DNA of 64,000 nucleotides from Kofleriaceae bacterium (GTDB taxonomy: Bacteria; Myxococcota_A; Polyangia; Haliangiales; Haliangiaceae): positions 1 through 64,000 of the forward strand of contig JACKDR010000025.1 in assembly GCA_020633495.1 (NCBI GenBank). Reading direction: 5' to 3'. The position numbers and the translations under genes were made by a program. A model generated the notes under the pieces. The model searched no databases. It was not told the origin of the DNA and saw only the letters and a program-made list of their open reading frames with translations. This document shows positions 8,580 to 17,317 of the stretch, piece by piece; the stretch's first letter is position 1; each line of letters begins with the position of its first letter.

Positions 8580-8934
8580 GTACGCTGAGAAGATCCTCGA
8601 CGGCACGAAGCGGTACGAGTACCGCAAGGCCGCCCCTCGCAACGAGGCGGTCCGTGTCGTCGTCATCTACGCGACCATGCCGGTGGGTAAGGTGATCGGG
8701 GAATTCGAGGTGGGCGGCATCTTGCGCGAGTCTCCCGATGCTCTGTGGAGGCGGACCAGAGCCGCGTCGGGCATCTCTCGCGCGTTCTTCCAGTCCTACT
8801 TCAGCGGCCGTGGCGAAGCCGTCGCGATCGCGGTGCGCAGTCCGAAGCGCTATTCCAAGCCGCTGCGACTACAGGAAGTGTCTGGCTCGGCGACGCCACC
8901 GCAGTCTTTTCAGTACCTCGCCGACGAGGCTTGA
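8551..8934 (+). CDS. ASCH-domain protein
   Basis: GTG 8551 follows a GGAGG at 8541 inside the upstream gene. The 127-residue product opens with the ASCH signature (VLLSIKPEYAEKILDGTKRYEYRKA) and has a beta-rich core (VVVIYATMPVGKVIGEFEV). ASCH proteins have a PUA-like fold and are linked to RNA binding or RNA and nucleoside modification. The gene overlaps the disrupted GNAT/EVE-like gene by 29 bases, so the pair probably worked together. Its 3' end overlaps the truncated tail of hsdS on the other strand (8910-8934). Confidence 0.88.
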   Translation: MRVLLSIKPEYAEKILDGTKRYEYRKAAPRNEAVRVVVIYATMPVGKVIGEFEVGGILRESPDALWRRTRAASGISRAFFQSYFSGRGEAVAIAVRSPKRYSKPLRLQEVSGSATPPQSFQYLADEA

Positions 8935-9896
8935 TCTCGCCTCCCCGATGGGGCCCCTGGTTTGTCGGCGTCAACGACCCGCGGCTCCGTGTGGTGCTCG
9001 ATGGGCTGCAGTCGCGGCGGCGGCGGGTTGAAGGTTCCGTCGATGCCCGGCCTGTATGGCTCCACCTGTTCAGCGATCACAGGCGGAACCGACGCGCGGG
9101 CGAGGTGAGTGGCACCGTACCGGACGACGTCTCCGCGCCGGATTGCGCTGTTGATCGCGGAACGCAGGCCCGTGGCGATGTGGCCGTCCGTGCGCAAACG
9201 CTCGAACTCCACGCCCATGTTATTGCGGGCCCACTCTGCGGCGCGGCGGATTGCGTCCTCGCGCTCGATCGGTTCGCCGTCCAGGATGGAGACGAGAGCG
9301 TTGCGCCAGTCGTCGGTCGTCATCGCTTGCGCGGTCTTGATCGCACGCACGTGTCCTCGCCGCGGCCGATCGAGCACGCCCAACTTGACTGCCCTCTCGA
9401 CCGCGCCGAGCACGGTGGCGTAGAGCTGCCCGTCCGTCCGCAAACGCTGGAAGCTCACGTGCCCGCGCTCGCGCAGGTGGTCGGCGACGATTCGCACGGC
9501 CGCGTCCTTCTCGACGTGCCCGCGCAGCCACAGCGCAGCAAACACGGCCGCGTGCCGCGCGTCATCGTCGAGGTACTCCAGCGCGGTCGCTGCCGCCGCC
9601 GCGGAGTCGGCGTTCTCGGCGAGGTCCTCGGACTCCTTCACGACGTTCGAGTCGACGCGCCTCGGCCGTGCCTTGCGGAGCGGGTCGTCGCCACCGTTGG
9701 CTTCAAGGTCGGCCTTGAGCTTCATGATGGTTGACCCACCCTTGGGCTCCCGGGGAACGTCCGCCGAACTCGCACGGCGCTTCCCCCGATGCACCTGCGC
9801 ACCGTCCGAGCTGACGCCGAGGACGCGCGCCAAGAGCTGTTCGGCCGTCTCATAGGTGCGGCCTTCGATACGCGCCAGCTCGGCCTCGGACGGGAC
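8910..9896 (-). pseudogene. hsdS: hsdS, 3' part (C-terminal extension), cut off by IS630
   Basis: The frame continues hsdS on the far side of the IS630 element: rejoining at one TA gives FRGEL-VPSEAELARIEG in frame. About 328 residues remain, with no specificity domain. The core is two tandem ~80-residue units, each with a FxRLRTDG motif (about 9431-9454 and 9187-9210). The same extension occurs in the second HsdS at 43110-45836. After EPRVVDADKP the sequence diverges from that relative and ends 15 residues later, so this tail is itself shortened. An ATG at 9833 could start a free fragment. Confidence 0.85.
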
Positions 9897-9898
9897 TA
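9897..9898. repeat. TA target duplication, left of IS630
   Basis: A TA dinucleotide sits directly outside the element end here and again at 10932-10933. Duplication of TA is the hallmark of IS630/Tc1-mariner insertion. Confidence 0.8.
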
Positions 9899-9908
9899 AC
9901 CCCAGAGA

Positions 9909-10864
9909 TCAGTTGGGTTGAGCCGGGTAGCCGCAGTGAGTGAACCAGTTCCGGCAATGCCGTTCTGTGACGCGATGGCGTGCGCGTCGCGCGACGCGTC
10001 GAAGAGCTTCGGGCTGGCGCGGCGCCACGCGACGAACGTACTGCTTCTGGAGTGCCCAGCCTGATTCGATCGGGTTGAAGTCCGGCGAGTACGGGGGCAG
10101 GTAGATGACTCGAACTCCGCGAGCTGCACAGGCGAGCGCCACACGTGGGTCGTGATGCGCACGCAGGTTGTCCATAACCAAGACGTCGCCGCGGCGGAGC
10201 TTCGGCAGCATCTTGGCCTTCAACCAGGCCACGAAGCGGTCCTTGTTCGCTGTTGCAAACATGCTGGTCAGGACCACCCACCCGGAGAGACGGATCGCAC
10301 CGAGCAAGGTGAGGTTCGTGCCCCAGTTCACCGGCACTCGGTCGATGAGCTCCTCTCCACGCTTCACCCAGGCGTGGCTCCGACTCATCGATAGATTCAT
10401 GCCCGACTCGTCGAGGAAGACGAGCCGCTTGACCGGCACGCGGCGGATCTTCCTCAGGTAGGCCGCACGCTTTGCGACGACGTCCGGCCGTAGACTCTCC
10501 AACGGCCGTCGGCGCTTTTTTTTACAACGTAGCCGTGTCGGCGCAGCGCGCGCTTGATGCTCGAGACGTGTACCCGTTCGCGGCGAGGGCGCGTGCGGTT
10601 GAACTCGGCGGTGATCTCGCCAGCCGTCGCGTCACGAATGACCGCCAAGGCCGCTTCGAGATCGCCGAGCGAGATCCGAGAGGGCACGCCGCCAGCCTTG
10701 GGCGACGGCGTGAGAACGCCAGCGCGGCGATGCAGGCGCACCCAGCGCTTCACCGATGCCTCGCCGACCGCGAACCGGGCGGCGACCTGGGGGTAGCTGC
10801 CAACGCCGGCTTCGTACGCTGCGACCGCACGTGCCCGCAGCTCGACCGAGTGCGCTTCTGCCAT
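9909..10864 (-). CDS. IS630 transposase, made by -1 frameshift (OrfA/OrfB)
   Basis: OrfA (10864-10454) has the N-terminal paired helix-turn-helix (PQVAARFAVGEASVKRWVRL). OrfB, ending at 9909, has the DDE domain (LVFLDESGMNL, VLVMDNLRAHHD, YLPPYSPDFNPIE). The frames meet at eight A residues (T8 at 10516-10523 on the plus strand). Slipping back one base gives HGYVVKK-KRRRPLESLRPDV, a continuous ~318-residue transposase. Programmed -1 frameshifting on A runs is known for IS630 members. A simple loss of frame would look the same, but the slippery site and intact DDE residues favour programming. Confidence 0.88.
10516..10523 (-). other. A8 slippery site for -1 frameshifting
   Basis: On the minus strand GTT GTA is followed by eight A and then GCGCC. 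The required shift from OrfA to OrfB is exactly -1. It lies in the 48-base overlap zone of the two frames. Confidence 0.7.
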
Positions 10865-10931
10865 GCAGCCAGCAGATCAGAGCCGGATCCAGGTTTCAAG
10901 ACCTCGGATCAACCCAAGCGAACACTGGGGT

Positions 10932-10933
10932 TA
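10932..10933. repeat. TA target duplication, right of IS630
   Basis: This is the second copy of the TA dinucleotide; it is the last two bases of the CTA (Leu) codon of hsdS at FRGEL. Confidence 0.8.
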
Positions 10934-12260
10934 GCTCACCGCGGAAGGCTTGGCCAAGGATGGCCTGAGGAAGCGAGTTGACGCGCGCACGCGCAGCGTT
11001 GGCCGAGCGATCGATGGTGTCGGCGACTTGGAAAAGCTCTGTCACTCGTCGCAGGATTTCCGCCTGCTCGTTAAGGGGAGGCAACAGGATCTCGAGGCCA
11101 CGCAGGATCTCTAGGTTGATATTGAACTGCCCCGCGCTTGTCTTTGCATGCCGCGTGAGCTGTTCGCGTCCCGACGGCGACGTGAGGAAGCAATGGAGGT
11201 ACCGAGGGAGCAGCGTGCCCTCGTCGGATCGCAGGCGGATCAGATAGGAAGCAAATGACGTCAATGTGGGCAACACCGGCACGACCGCGGCCTTGCCGAT
11301 CAGGTCGAGACTCCCGTTGGTTCGGCAGACCAGGATGTCACCGGGTTCAACGCACACCCTGGCCCAGTCCTCGCTGGTGTCAGGCGCGAATTTCATGTCA
11401 TCGAGATCGAGTTCCCCTCGCGCAATGTTTGGGATGCGCAGCACCGGCACGCCTCCGCGACTCTCGTAGCTGCACTTCGCCGACGTTCCATACCTTGCAT
11501 CGCGCAGCATCGGCTCAAGTCGCGTCGCGGTCCAGCCCGGTGGTACATCGCCATCGACTGGCGTGCCGCCATTGGCACTTCGCCACTCTTCGGTGAGCTT
11601 GCCGCAGCAGGCGGCGGCGAGGACCGCCTGACGGAAGCGCTTGAGGATCGCGGGGACCTTGGCGAGCCGTTCCTTCGCCGCGCTCACCTCCCCGAGCACC
11701 GCCTCGACCTTGGTTACGATGCGCCGTTGCTCCGCCAGGGGTGGCAGCGCAAGGTGCAACGCCAATACCTCGGGGAAGTAGATCGTGGTGTGGGTGCTCC
11801 CCTTTCCGAACTCACGGATGTGGGATCCCTCGGCCATGAGCGCGTACATCAGATAGCCAGGATCCAGCGCCGGACCACATACCCAGTTCACGAAGTCTTG
11901 GCTGGTCGCCATCGGGCGACCTAGTCGCGTCACGTACCCTACGGACGCCGTTCGCGACAAGCAGATCGTGTCTTTGGGCAACCAGCGAGCGGCCGAGTTG
12001 GCGAGTCCTTCCTCCGTCACGTTCTCGTCGGTCGCGTGGATGACGCCACCGTGGTGGACTCTCGCATCGGGAATGCTGACCCAAGGCACATCGCCGCCCC
12101 AGTATTCCGGGTGCTTCCGGCTCGGCGTGTGACCGCTCTCGAGCCTCGCGAGCGCGGTGAGTTTCTTCCATGTCCATCCTTCGGGGGCCTCGCGACCGTC
12201 GTAGCCAACGGACAGCGCCGCGACGCCCGCGATGAACTCGTCAGACTCGGCGCGGCTCAT
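10934..12260 (-). pseudogene. hsdS: Type I restriction specificity subunit hsdS, 5' part, cut by IS630
   Basis: The start ATG 12260 overlaps the hsdM stop (ATGA). About 443 residues are native, then the frame runs 11 residues into IS630 and stops at 10896. Two target recognition domains are visible (WTWKKLTALARLESGHTPSR and WTATRLEPMLRDARYGTSA). Each is followed by a conserved spacer helix region (LPPLAEQRRIVTKVEAVL; LPPLNEQAEILRRVTELF). Both TRDs and both spacers are therefore retained. Loss of the extension may or may not abolish function. The reconstructed full protein would be ~771 residues, far above the usual 400-600. Confidence 0.9.
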
Positions 12261-13669
12261 GCGCTCCTGCTCAGCATCAGCGCGACTCGTTGGAGCCCTG
12301 CCGTGGCGGCCTCCAATTCGGCGAGCGCGTCGGTCACTAGCTCGTCGGGTTCGGGCAGATCGCCGGAGTCGTCGAGGGAATCCTCCTTGAGCCACTTGAA
12401 CCCGTCGAGCTTGTAGCCCTTCTCCCTGACCTCGGAAATGTGGAACTTGCGCCAACGGTCCTCCTTGGAGTCGGAGGGCTTGCGTTTGGCCTTGCCGTCG
12501 GGGTTGCTCCCGTAGCACCGCTCAAAATCCGCGAAGTGAGCGGCAGTGAGCGGTCGGTCCTTCTTCGTGATCCCAGGGACGTTTGTGCGGGCGTCGTAAA
12601 TCCATACGTTCTCCGTCGAGTATCCCTTCGTGAAGAACACGATGTTCGCCTTCACGCCCTGGCTGTAGGGCGTGAACGTGCCGCGTGGGAGTCGCAGGAC
12701 CGTGTGGACGTCGCAGTCCTCCATGATCAGCTTGAACACCTCGCCGGCCTGGTCCTCGAACAGGCAGTTGTCAGGCAGCACCACGCCCGCTCGACCGCCC
12801 GGTTTGAGCACGGTCAGGATGTGCTGGAGGAAGTTGAGCTGCTTGTTCGATGTCGAGACGGTGAAGTCGTCGCGCTCCGGCGCCTGGTTGGCGCCGCGCG
12901 TCCCGAATGGTGGGTTGGTCAAGATCACGTCGAAGCGCGCGCTCGACGGCGGCTCGTAGATCGTGTCGCCGAGGACGACGTCCGGCTCGACACCGTGGAG
13001 GTACACGTTCATCAGCGCCATGCGCCGCGGGCGCGCGACGAGCTCCTGGCCGTGGTACGTGCCGCGACGGATGCGCTTGGCGACGTCCCGATCGAGGGCG
13101 CCGCCCTTGGTCTGCTCGACGAGCCACTCGTACGCGGCGACCAGGAACCCGCCGGTGCCGCAGGCAGGGTCGCAGACCGTGAAGTCCGGTCGCGCGCGCG
13201 GGTCGGGCTTGAGGCAACGCACGATCGACTGAATCAGAACACGCGGTGTGAAGTACTGCCCCGCGCCCTTCTTGCCCTCGGCGGCGGCCTTCTCCAAGAG
13301 CCCCTCGTACGCCTCCGCCTTCACGTCGACGCCGAGGCTCGTCCAGTCGGTTTCGTCGATCAATCCGATGAGCTTCTTGAGGTTCACCGGGTTCGAGAAC
13401 CGCGACTGCGCTCCGGCATAGATGTCGCCGAGGATCCCGGGCTGCTTGCCGAGCGCGCGCAGGGCGTCGGCGTAGTGGTCGGTGAGCTGCGTCCCGCTGA
13501 GGGCGCGCAAGCTCGGCCAGTCGCAGGTCTTTGGGATCTTGACGCCGCGCTCGTCGGCCATCTTGAGGAACAGCAGGTACGTGATCTGCTCGATGTAGTC
13601 CCCGTAGTCGATGCCGTCATGGCGGAGGGTGTGGCAGAACCCCCAGAGCTTTCCGACGATGTCACTCAT
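12257..13669 (-). CDS. hsdM: Type I restriction-modification methyltransferase HsdM
   Basis: It is an N6-adenine methyltransferase subunit that with HsdS modifies the recognition site. ATG 13669 overlaps the hsdR stop (ATGA). The N-terminal HsdM helical domain reads MSDIVGKLWGFCHTLRHDGI and YIEQITYLLFLKMADE. The methyltransferase core has GAGQYFTPRVLIQSIV, the SAM site DPACGTGGFLVAA and catalytic NPPFGTR. At 470 residues it is of normal size. It appears intact although its partner hsdS is broken. Confidence 0.95.
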   Translation of the reverse strand: MSDIVGKLWGFCHTLRHDGIDYGDYIEQITYLLFLKMADERGVKIPKTCDWPSLRALSGTQLTDHYADALRALGKQPGILGDIYAGAQSRFSNPVNLKKLIGLIDETDWTSLGVDVKAEAYEGLLEKAAAEGKKGAGQYFTPRVLIQSIVRCLKPDPRARPDFTVCDPACGTGGFLVAAYEWLVEQTKGGALDRDVAKRIRRGTYHGQELVARPRRMALMNVYLHGVEPDVVLGDTIYEPPSSARFDVILTNPPFGTRGANQAPERDDFTVSTSNKQLNFLQHILTVLKPGGRAGVVLPDNCLFEDQAGEVFKLIMEDCDVHTVLRLPRGTFTPYSQGVKANIVFFTKGYSTENVWIYDARTNVPGITKKDRPLTAAHFADFERCYGSNPDGKAKRKPSDSKEDRWRKFHISEVREKGYKLDGFKWLKEDSLDDSGDLPEPDELVTDALAELEAATAGLQRVALMLSRSA

Positions 13670-16341
13670 GCAGCGATGGCCTCGTTCAGATCTTGGAGCA
13701 GGGTGGTGATGCGCGGGCCGAACGCGCGGCGCGCCGCCGTGAGCCCACCCTCGCGCTGGAAGATCGGGATCAGGTCGAAGTCGTCCGGTTCGATCGAGAG
13801 GTTCTCGACGAGGTGGGTGCGGATCCGTTCGAGCCACGCCTGTTGCGGTTCGGTGAACGTCTGCCCGGCGGTCACCTTCGAGAACGCACGCTCGACGCGT
13901 TCCGCGGCGGTGAGCAGCGGCTGGTGCTCGTCGGCGGCGTGCTTGACCATCGAGATCAGGTCGACGAGCGAGCGGTGGTAACGCGCCTCGTGGGCGCGCT
14001 GGAGGTTGTCTACGGTGAAGCGCGGCGAGGTGGTCACGAGTTTCTTGCGCAGCTCGTTGAGGGGCTCGTAGCCCCAGTCTCGAGGCCGGTCGAGCAGGAT
14101 ACGGATGGCCTCGATCTGGGCCGGGTTGTCCCGCACGAAGCGTTCGAACGCGGTCAGGTAGTCCTCGGGCTTGTACTCGACGCCCCCCGCGTCGCGGAAG
14201 GTCCAGCGCGACGAAACCTGATCCTCGATCGCGTCGGCGATCAAGAAGCGGCGCGGTGGTCGCGGGTAGTTGACAAGGAGATCCTGGAACGTCGGGTCGC
14301 GCAGGAGCTTCATGGTCTTGGTGAAGTCCTTGCGGAGCGCGGCTGGGAGCGCCTTGGCGAAGCCGCTGAGGTCACCGTCGGGAATGTAGGCGGCCATCAT
14401 CTCGCGCGCTTCCCCGCTCAGTTGCTTGTCGATGCGGTGGAGACGCTTGACCAGGCACCCGACGTTGTAGTCGCGGTCCTTGTTGGCCCAGATGTCGTCG
14501 ATGATCTCGCTGATCGTGCGGGACGGCTTGTCCGGCGGCTCGGCGGTGATGTCGGTGGCGCTTCGGAAGTACTCGAGGAGCGTGCCGTCGAAGCAATCGA
14601 AGACCGTGAACCGGTCCTTGTCCGGGAAGCGCTCGCCCTTGCGCGTGCCGCGCCCGAGCATCTGCTCGAAGAGGATGCGGCTCTTGACCGGGCGCAGAAA
14701 GACGATGAACTCCAGGTCGGGGATGTCGACGCCGGTGGAGAGCAGGTCGACGGTGACCGCGATGCCCGGGTTGGGGCGGTTGCGGAACTCGCGGATCCGC
14801 TGGAGCGGTCGGTCGACCCGGCCGGTGATCTTCTCAACGAACGCGTTACCGCGGCCGTACTCGTCGCGGAGCATGGTGACGAGCTGATCGGCGTGCGAGG
14901 TGTGCGGCAGGTCGTTGGCCGCGAAGATGAGAGTCTTCGGGAAGCGGCCGGTGCGTGCCTCGTGCGCGTCGGTGTACTTGCGCAGTTCAGCCACGATCCT
15001 GCGGTTGGAGTCGGGTGCCGTGATGCGGCGCTCGACCTCGCTGCTCGGAAACTCGCGCTCGTCTTCCAGAAGATCGAGCTGGATGGTGCCGGACTCCGGA
15101 TCGACCGCGGTGACCTGTTCGCCCTCGCGAAGGAAGACCCCGTTCATGCGCACGTCCGAGCGGACCGCCACGGCGTCGTAGTCCACGAGGTAGTTGTCGC
15201 GAACGGCCTCGGCGTAGCTGTAGCGGTAGGCGAGGTGCTGGAAGTACGCGGTCGTGTGCTTGGCCGGCGTGGCGGTGAGGCCGATCTTGATCGCGTCGAA
15301 GTGATCGAGCGTGCTGCGCCACGCCGACTGCTCGGCGGCGGTGCAGCCGCGGTGGCACTCGTCGGCGATGATCACGTCGAACGCATGGATCGGGATGTCG
15401 AGCTTGTCGGCGTCGGGGTCGGCGCCCTCCTCGGTGTTGCCGATCGCGGCGTCCCGACCGAGCACGTTGATCGCCATGCGCTGGATGGTCGTGACGTAGA
15501 CGTAGGCGAGGCCGGTCTTGGGGTTGGTGAGGTAGCTCTCGGGCAGGAGCTTCGGATCAAACTTCTCGTCCTCGCCGAAGTCCTCCCGCTGGAAGCGGTT
15601 GGAGTAGACCTCGTAGATCTTGTCGAACTTGAGGCCGGGCTCGGCCTCGAAGGATGAGAACGCGCGCACCGTCTGTGCTGCGAGCGCGCGGCGGTCGACG
15701 AGGAACAGGATCCGCTGGCCGACCCCGGCCTTCATCAGCCGGTAGGCTTGGTTGACTGTGGTGAAGGTCTTGCCGACGCCGGTGGCCATCGCGACCAGGA
15801 GCGCGCGGCGGCGGTCGGCGATGGCCTGCTCGACCGCGGTGTTCGCGGCGATCTGGTACGGACGGAGTCGCGGGTGCGCGTTCGGCGTGGCCAGCAGCTT
15901 TGCGCAAGCGCTGTCGAGGTCGCGGGTGAGGAGCTCGCGGAGCCCGTCGGGCGTGTGGACGTCGGCGACCCGCCGCGAGCGGTTGAGCGGGTGCCGGACG
16001 TCATGGAACCAGGTGACCTCGCCGCTCGTCGAGTAGAGGAACGGGATGCGATGGCCGTCGAAGTTGTAGGTGCCGCCCTGGAAGCCGCGCGAATACCGCG
16101 CGGCCTGGGTCAGGACATTCTGCGGGCCGACGGTGAGCTTCTTCGCCTCGACGATCCCGGCGGCGGCGCCGTCGAGCCAGAGCGCGTAGTCCGCCGGCCC
16201 GTTCGCCGTGGGCTCCTCCTCGGTACGGTACGCGCGGCCGATCGGGCTCGTGCCACGCCTGGCGCGCTTCCACCCCAGGGCGTCCAGCCGGGGATCGATG
16301 CGACGCTTGCGCGTCTTCCATTCAGGCTCGTCGGGCGCCAT
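13666..16341 (-). CDS. hsdR: Type I restriction endonuclease/translocase HsdR
   Basis: I take ATG 16341 (MAPDEPEWKTRKRRIDPRLD) as the start because homology-like sequence begins there. The product is 891 residues. The N-terminal nuclease domain has ADYALWLDG..AGIVEAKK (the E-x-K of PD-(D/E)XK). Helicase motifs are LVAMATGVGKTF (Walker A), VIIADECHRG (DExx) and KIGLTATP, plus a C-terminal helicase half with VTVDLLSTGVDIPD and MLGRGTRKGERFPD. It translocates DNA and cuts unmodified targets when assembled with HsdM and HsdS. It lacks the DUF4145-type N-terminus of the second HsdR in the window. Confidence 0.95.
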   Translation of the reverse strand: MAPDEPEWKTRKRRIDPRLDALGWKRARRGTSPIGRAYRTEEEPTANGPADYALWLDGAAAGIVEAKKLTVGPQNVLTQAARYSRGFQGGTYNFDGHRIPFLYSTSGEVTWFHDVRHPLNRSRRVADVHTPDGLRELLTRDLDSACAKLLATPNAHPRLRPYQIAANTAVEQAIADRRRALLVAMATGVGKTFTTVNQAYRLMKAGVGQRILFLVDRRALAAQTVRAFSSFEAEPGLKFDKIYEVYSNRFQREDFGEDEKFDPKLLPESYLTNPKTGLAYVYVTTIQRMAINVLGRDAAIGNTEEGADPDADKLDIPIHAFDVIIADECHRGCTAAEQSAWRSTLDHFDAIKIGLTATPAKHTTAYFQHLAYRYSYAEAVRDNYLVDYDAVAVRSDVRMNGVFLREGEQVTAVDPESGTIQLDLLEDEREFPSSEVERRITAPDSNRRIVAELRKYTDAHEARTGRFPKTLIFAANDLPHTSHADQLVTMLRDEYGRGNAFVEKITGRVDRPLQRIREFRNRPNPGIAVTVDLLSTGVDIPDLEFIVFLRPVKSRILFEQMLGRGTRKGERFPDKDRFTVFDCFDGTLLEYFRSATDITAEPPDKPSRTISEIIDDIWANKDRDYNVGCLVKRLHRIDKQLSGEAREMMAAYIPDGDLSGFAKALPAALRKDFTKTMKLLRDPTFQDLLVNYPRPPRRFLIADAIEDQVSSRWTFRDAGGVEYKPEDYLTAFERFVRDNPAQIEAIRILLDRPRDWGYEPLNELRKKLVTTSPRFTVDNLQRAHEARYHRSLVDLISMVKHAADEHQPLLTAAERVERAFSKVTAGQTFTEPQQAWLERIRTHLVENLSIEPDDFDLIPIFQREGGLTAARRAFGPRITTLLQDLNEAIAA

Positions 16342-16487
16342 CCCCAGGACCCAGGGTACTATCCGGCGCGCCCGGCTGTCACGGACCTTACTCCGGCAGG
16401 CTGCCCGAGTCGCAGCGCCTTCGGAAGCGGGCGCAGCGAACGCCAAGCACCGCTGACCCGTCACAGGGTGGTGATACTGTCGATGGC
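16342..16487. promoter_or_regulatory. Divergent promoter region between hsdR and the transglutaminase-like gene
   Basis: These 146 bases separate two divergently transcribed genes, so promoters for both should lie here. I see no convincing -35/-10 pair in such GC-rich sequence. Confidence 0.35.
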
Positions 16488-17018
16488 ATGCTCGCGGCAG
16501 AGGCGCTTCAGACTGCGTGCCCATCGTGCTGGTGCGTCGAGGTCACGTCCGAGCACCGCTGCAACGCGATCCAGGATCTGGTCCGCCCGGACGACGTCAT
16601 CCACCTGTTTCGTCGCCCGTTGCGCCACCCGGTGATTCAGCACGCGCTCGCCAATCGGGTCGCGGGCTGGATGCAGCGGGCCTTCCGCCGCGGCGCCCTG
16701 CGCTACATCCCTGACCCGGAGGGATGCGATATGTGGTGCCCGCCGGCTCTCACTCTCCAGCGCCGTGGCGGCGACTGTGACGACCTCGCGATCCTGGCCG
16801 CATCGGTGGTGCTCGCTGGTGGCGGAGACTGCGACGTGATTGTCGGCCATTTCTGCGACGGACGCGGGTGCCAAGGCCACGCCTGGGTTGAGGGTGTCGA
16901 CGAGCGCGGAGCGTTCCTGCTAGAGGCGACGACGGGCGCGTTGTACCGGGACCAGGTGCCTGCCGGCTACATCAGCCATCTCATCCTGCGCCCCGGCGTC
17001 TGCGCGGTCGCCGCGTGA
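16488..17018 (+). CDS. Transglutaminase-like cysteine protein
   Basis: The 176-residue product has the transglutaminase-fold signature: RRGGDCDDLAILAASV with the likely nucleophile Cys, then GRGCQGHAWVEG with the His, followed by an acidic residue in FLLEATTG. This Cys-His-Asp/Glu arrangement is shared by bacterial transglutaminase-like cysteine proteases. The N-terminus is Cys-rich (CPSCWCVEV), which could bind metal. There is no signal peptide, so it is probably cytoplasmic. It stands alone, divergent from hsdR, and its substrate is unknown. Confidence 0.75.
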   Translation: MLAAEALQTACPSCWCVEVTSEHRCNAIQDLVRPDDVIHLFRRPLRHPVIQHALANRVAGWMQRAFRRGALRYIPDPEGCDMWCPPALTLQRRGGDCDDLAILAASVVLAGGGDCDVIVGHFCDGRGCQGHAWVEGVDERGAFLLEATTGALYRDQVPAGYISHLILRPGVCAVAA

Positions 17019-17317
17019 CGGGCGTTTCCGCGCCGAACTGAACGGACGGGCCAGGGGACGCGCGCACCCGACACGTTCGCGCAGCCCATCAAAAACCGGG
17101 CCGAGATTCACCGCTGCGGGGTGAGGTGCCGATCCCTCCCCTCCCGAGATCTTGCAGCTGGCAAGAGATCTGCTCACGATGGGGCTGTGTTTCTCCTTCC
17201 TCATCCCATCTGTGCTGCGAAGGATGCTTCGCGGTTGGTGTGCGCGGCGAGCTGCGCGGTGGATGAGGTCGCCCGCGATCGGATCAACCCGAGTGTCACC
17301 GAACCGGCGGGGGCCAG

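Larger units (their letters stand above)
9899..10931 (-). mobile_element. IS630-family insertion sequence, 1033 bp
   Basis: The ends are imperfect inverted repeats: ACCCCAGAGATCAGTTGGGT on the left and, reverse-complemented, ACCCCAGTGTTCGCTTGGGT on the right. Both are flanked by TA. The element carries one transposase gene in two overlapping frames, read on the minus strand in the same direction as the interrupted hsdS. Confidence 0.93.

Noticed and set aside
13693..15657. A 654-codon plus-strand frame opposite the first hsdR
   Set aside because: It is antisense to HsdR and consists of Val/Glu/Arg-rich repetitive sequence without domains.
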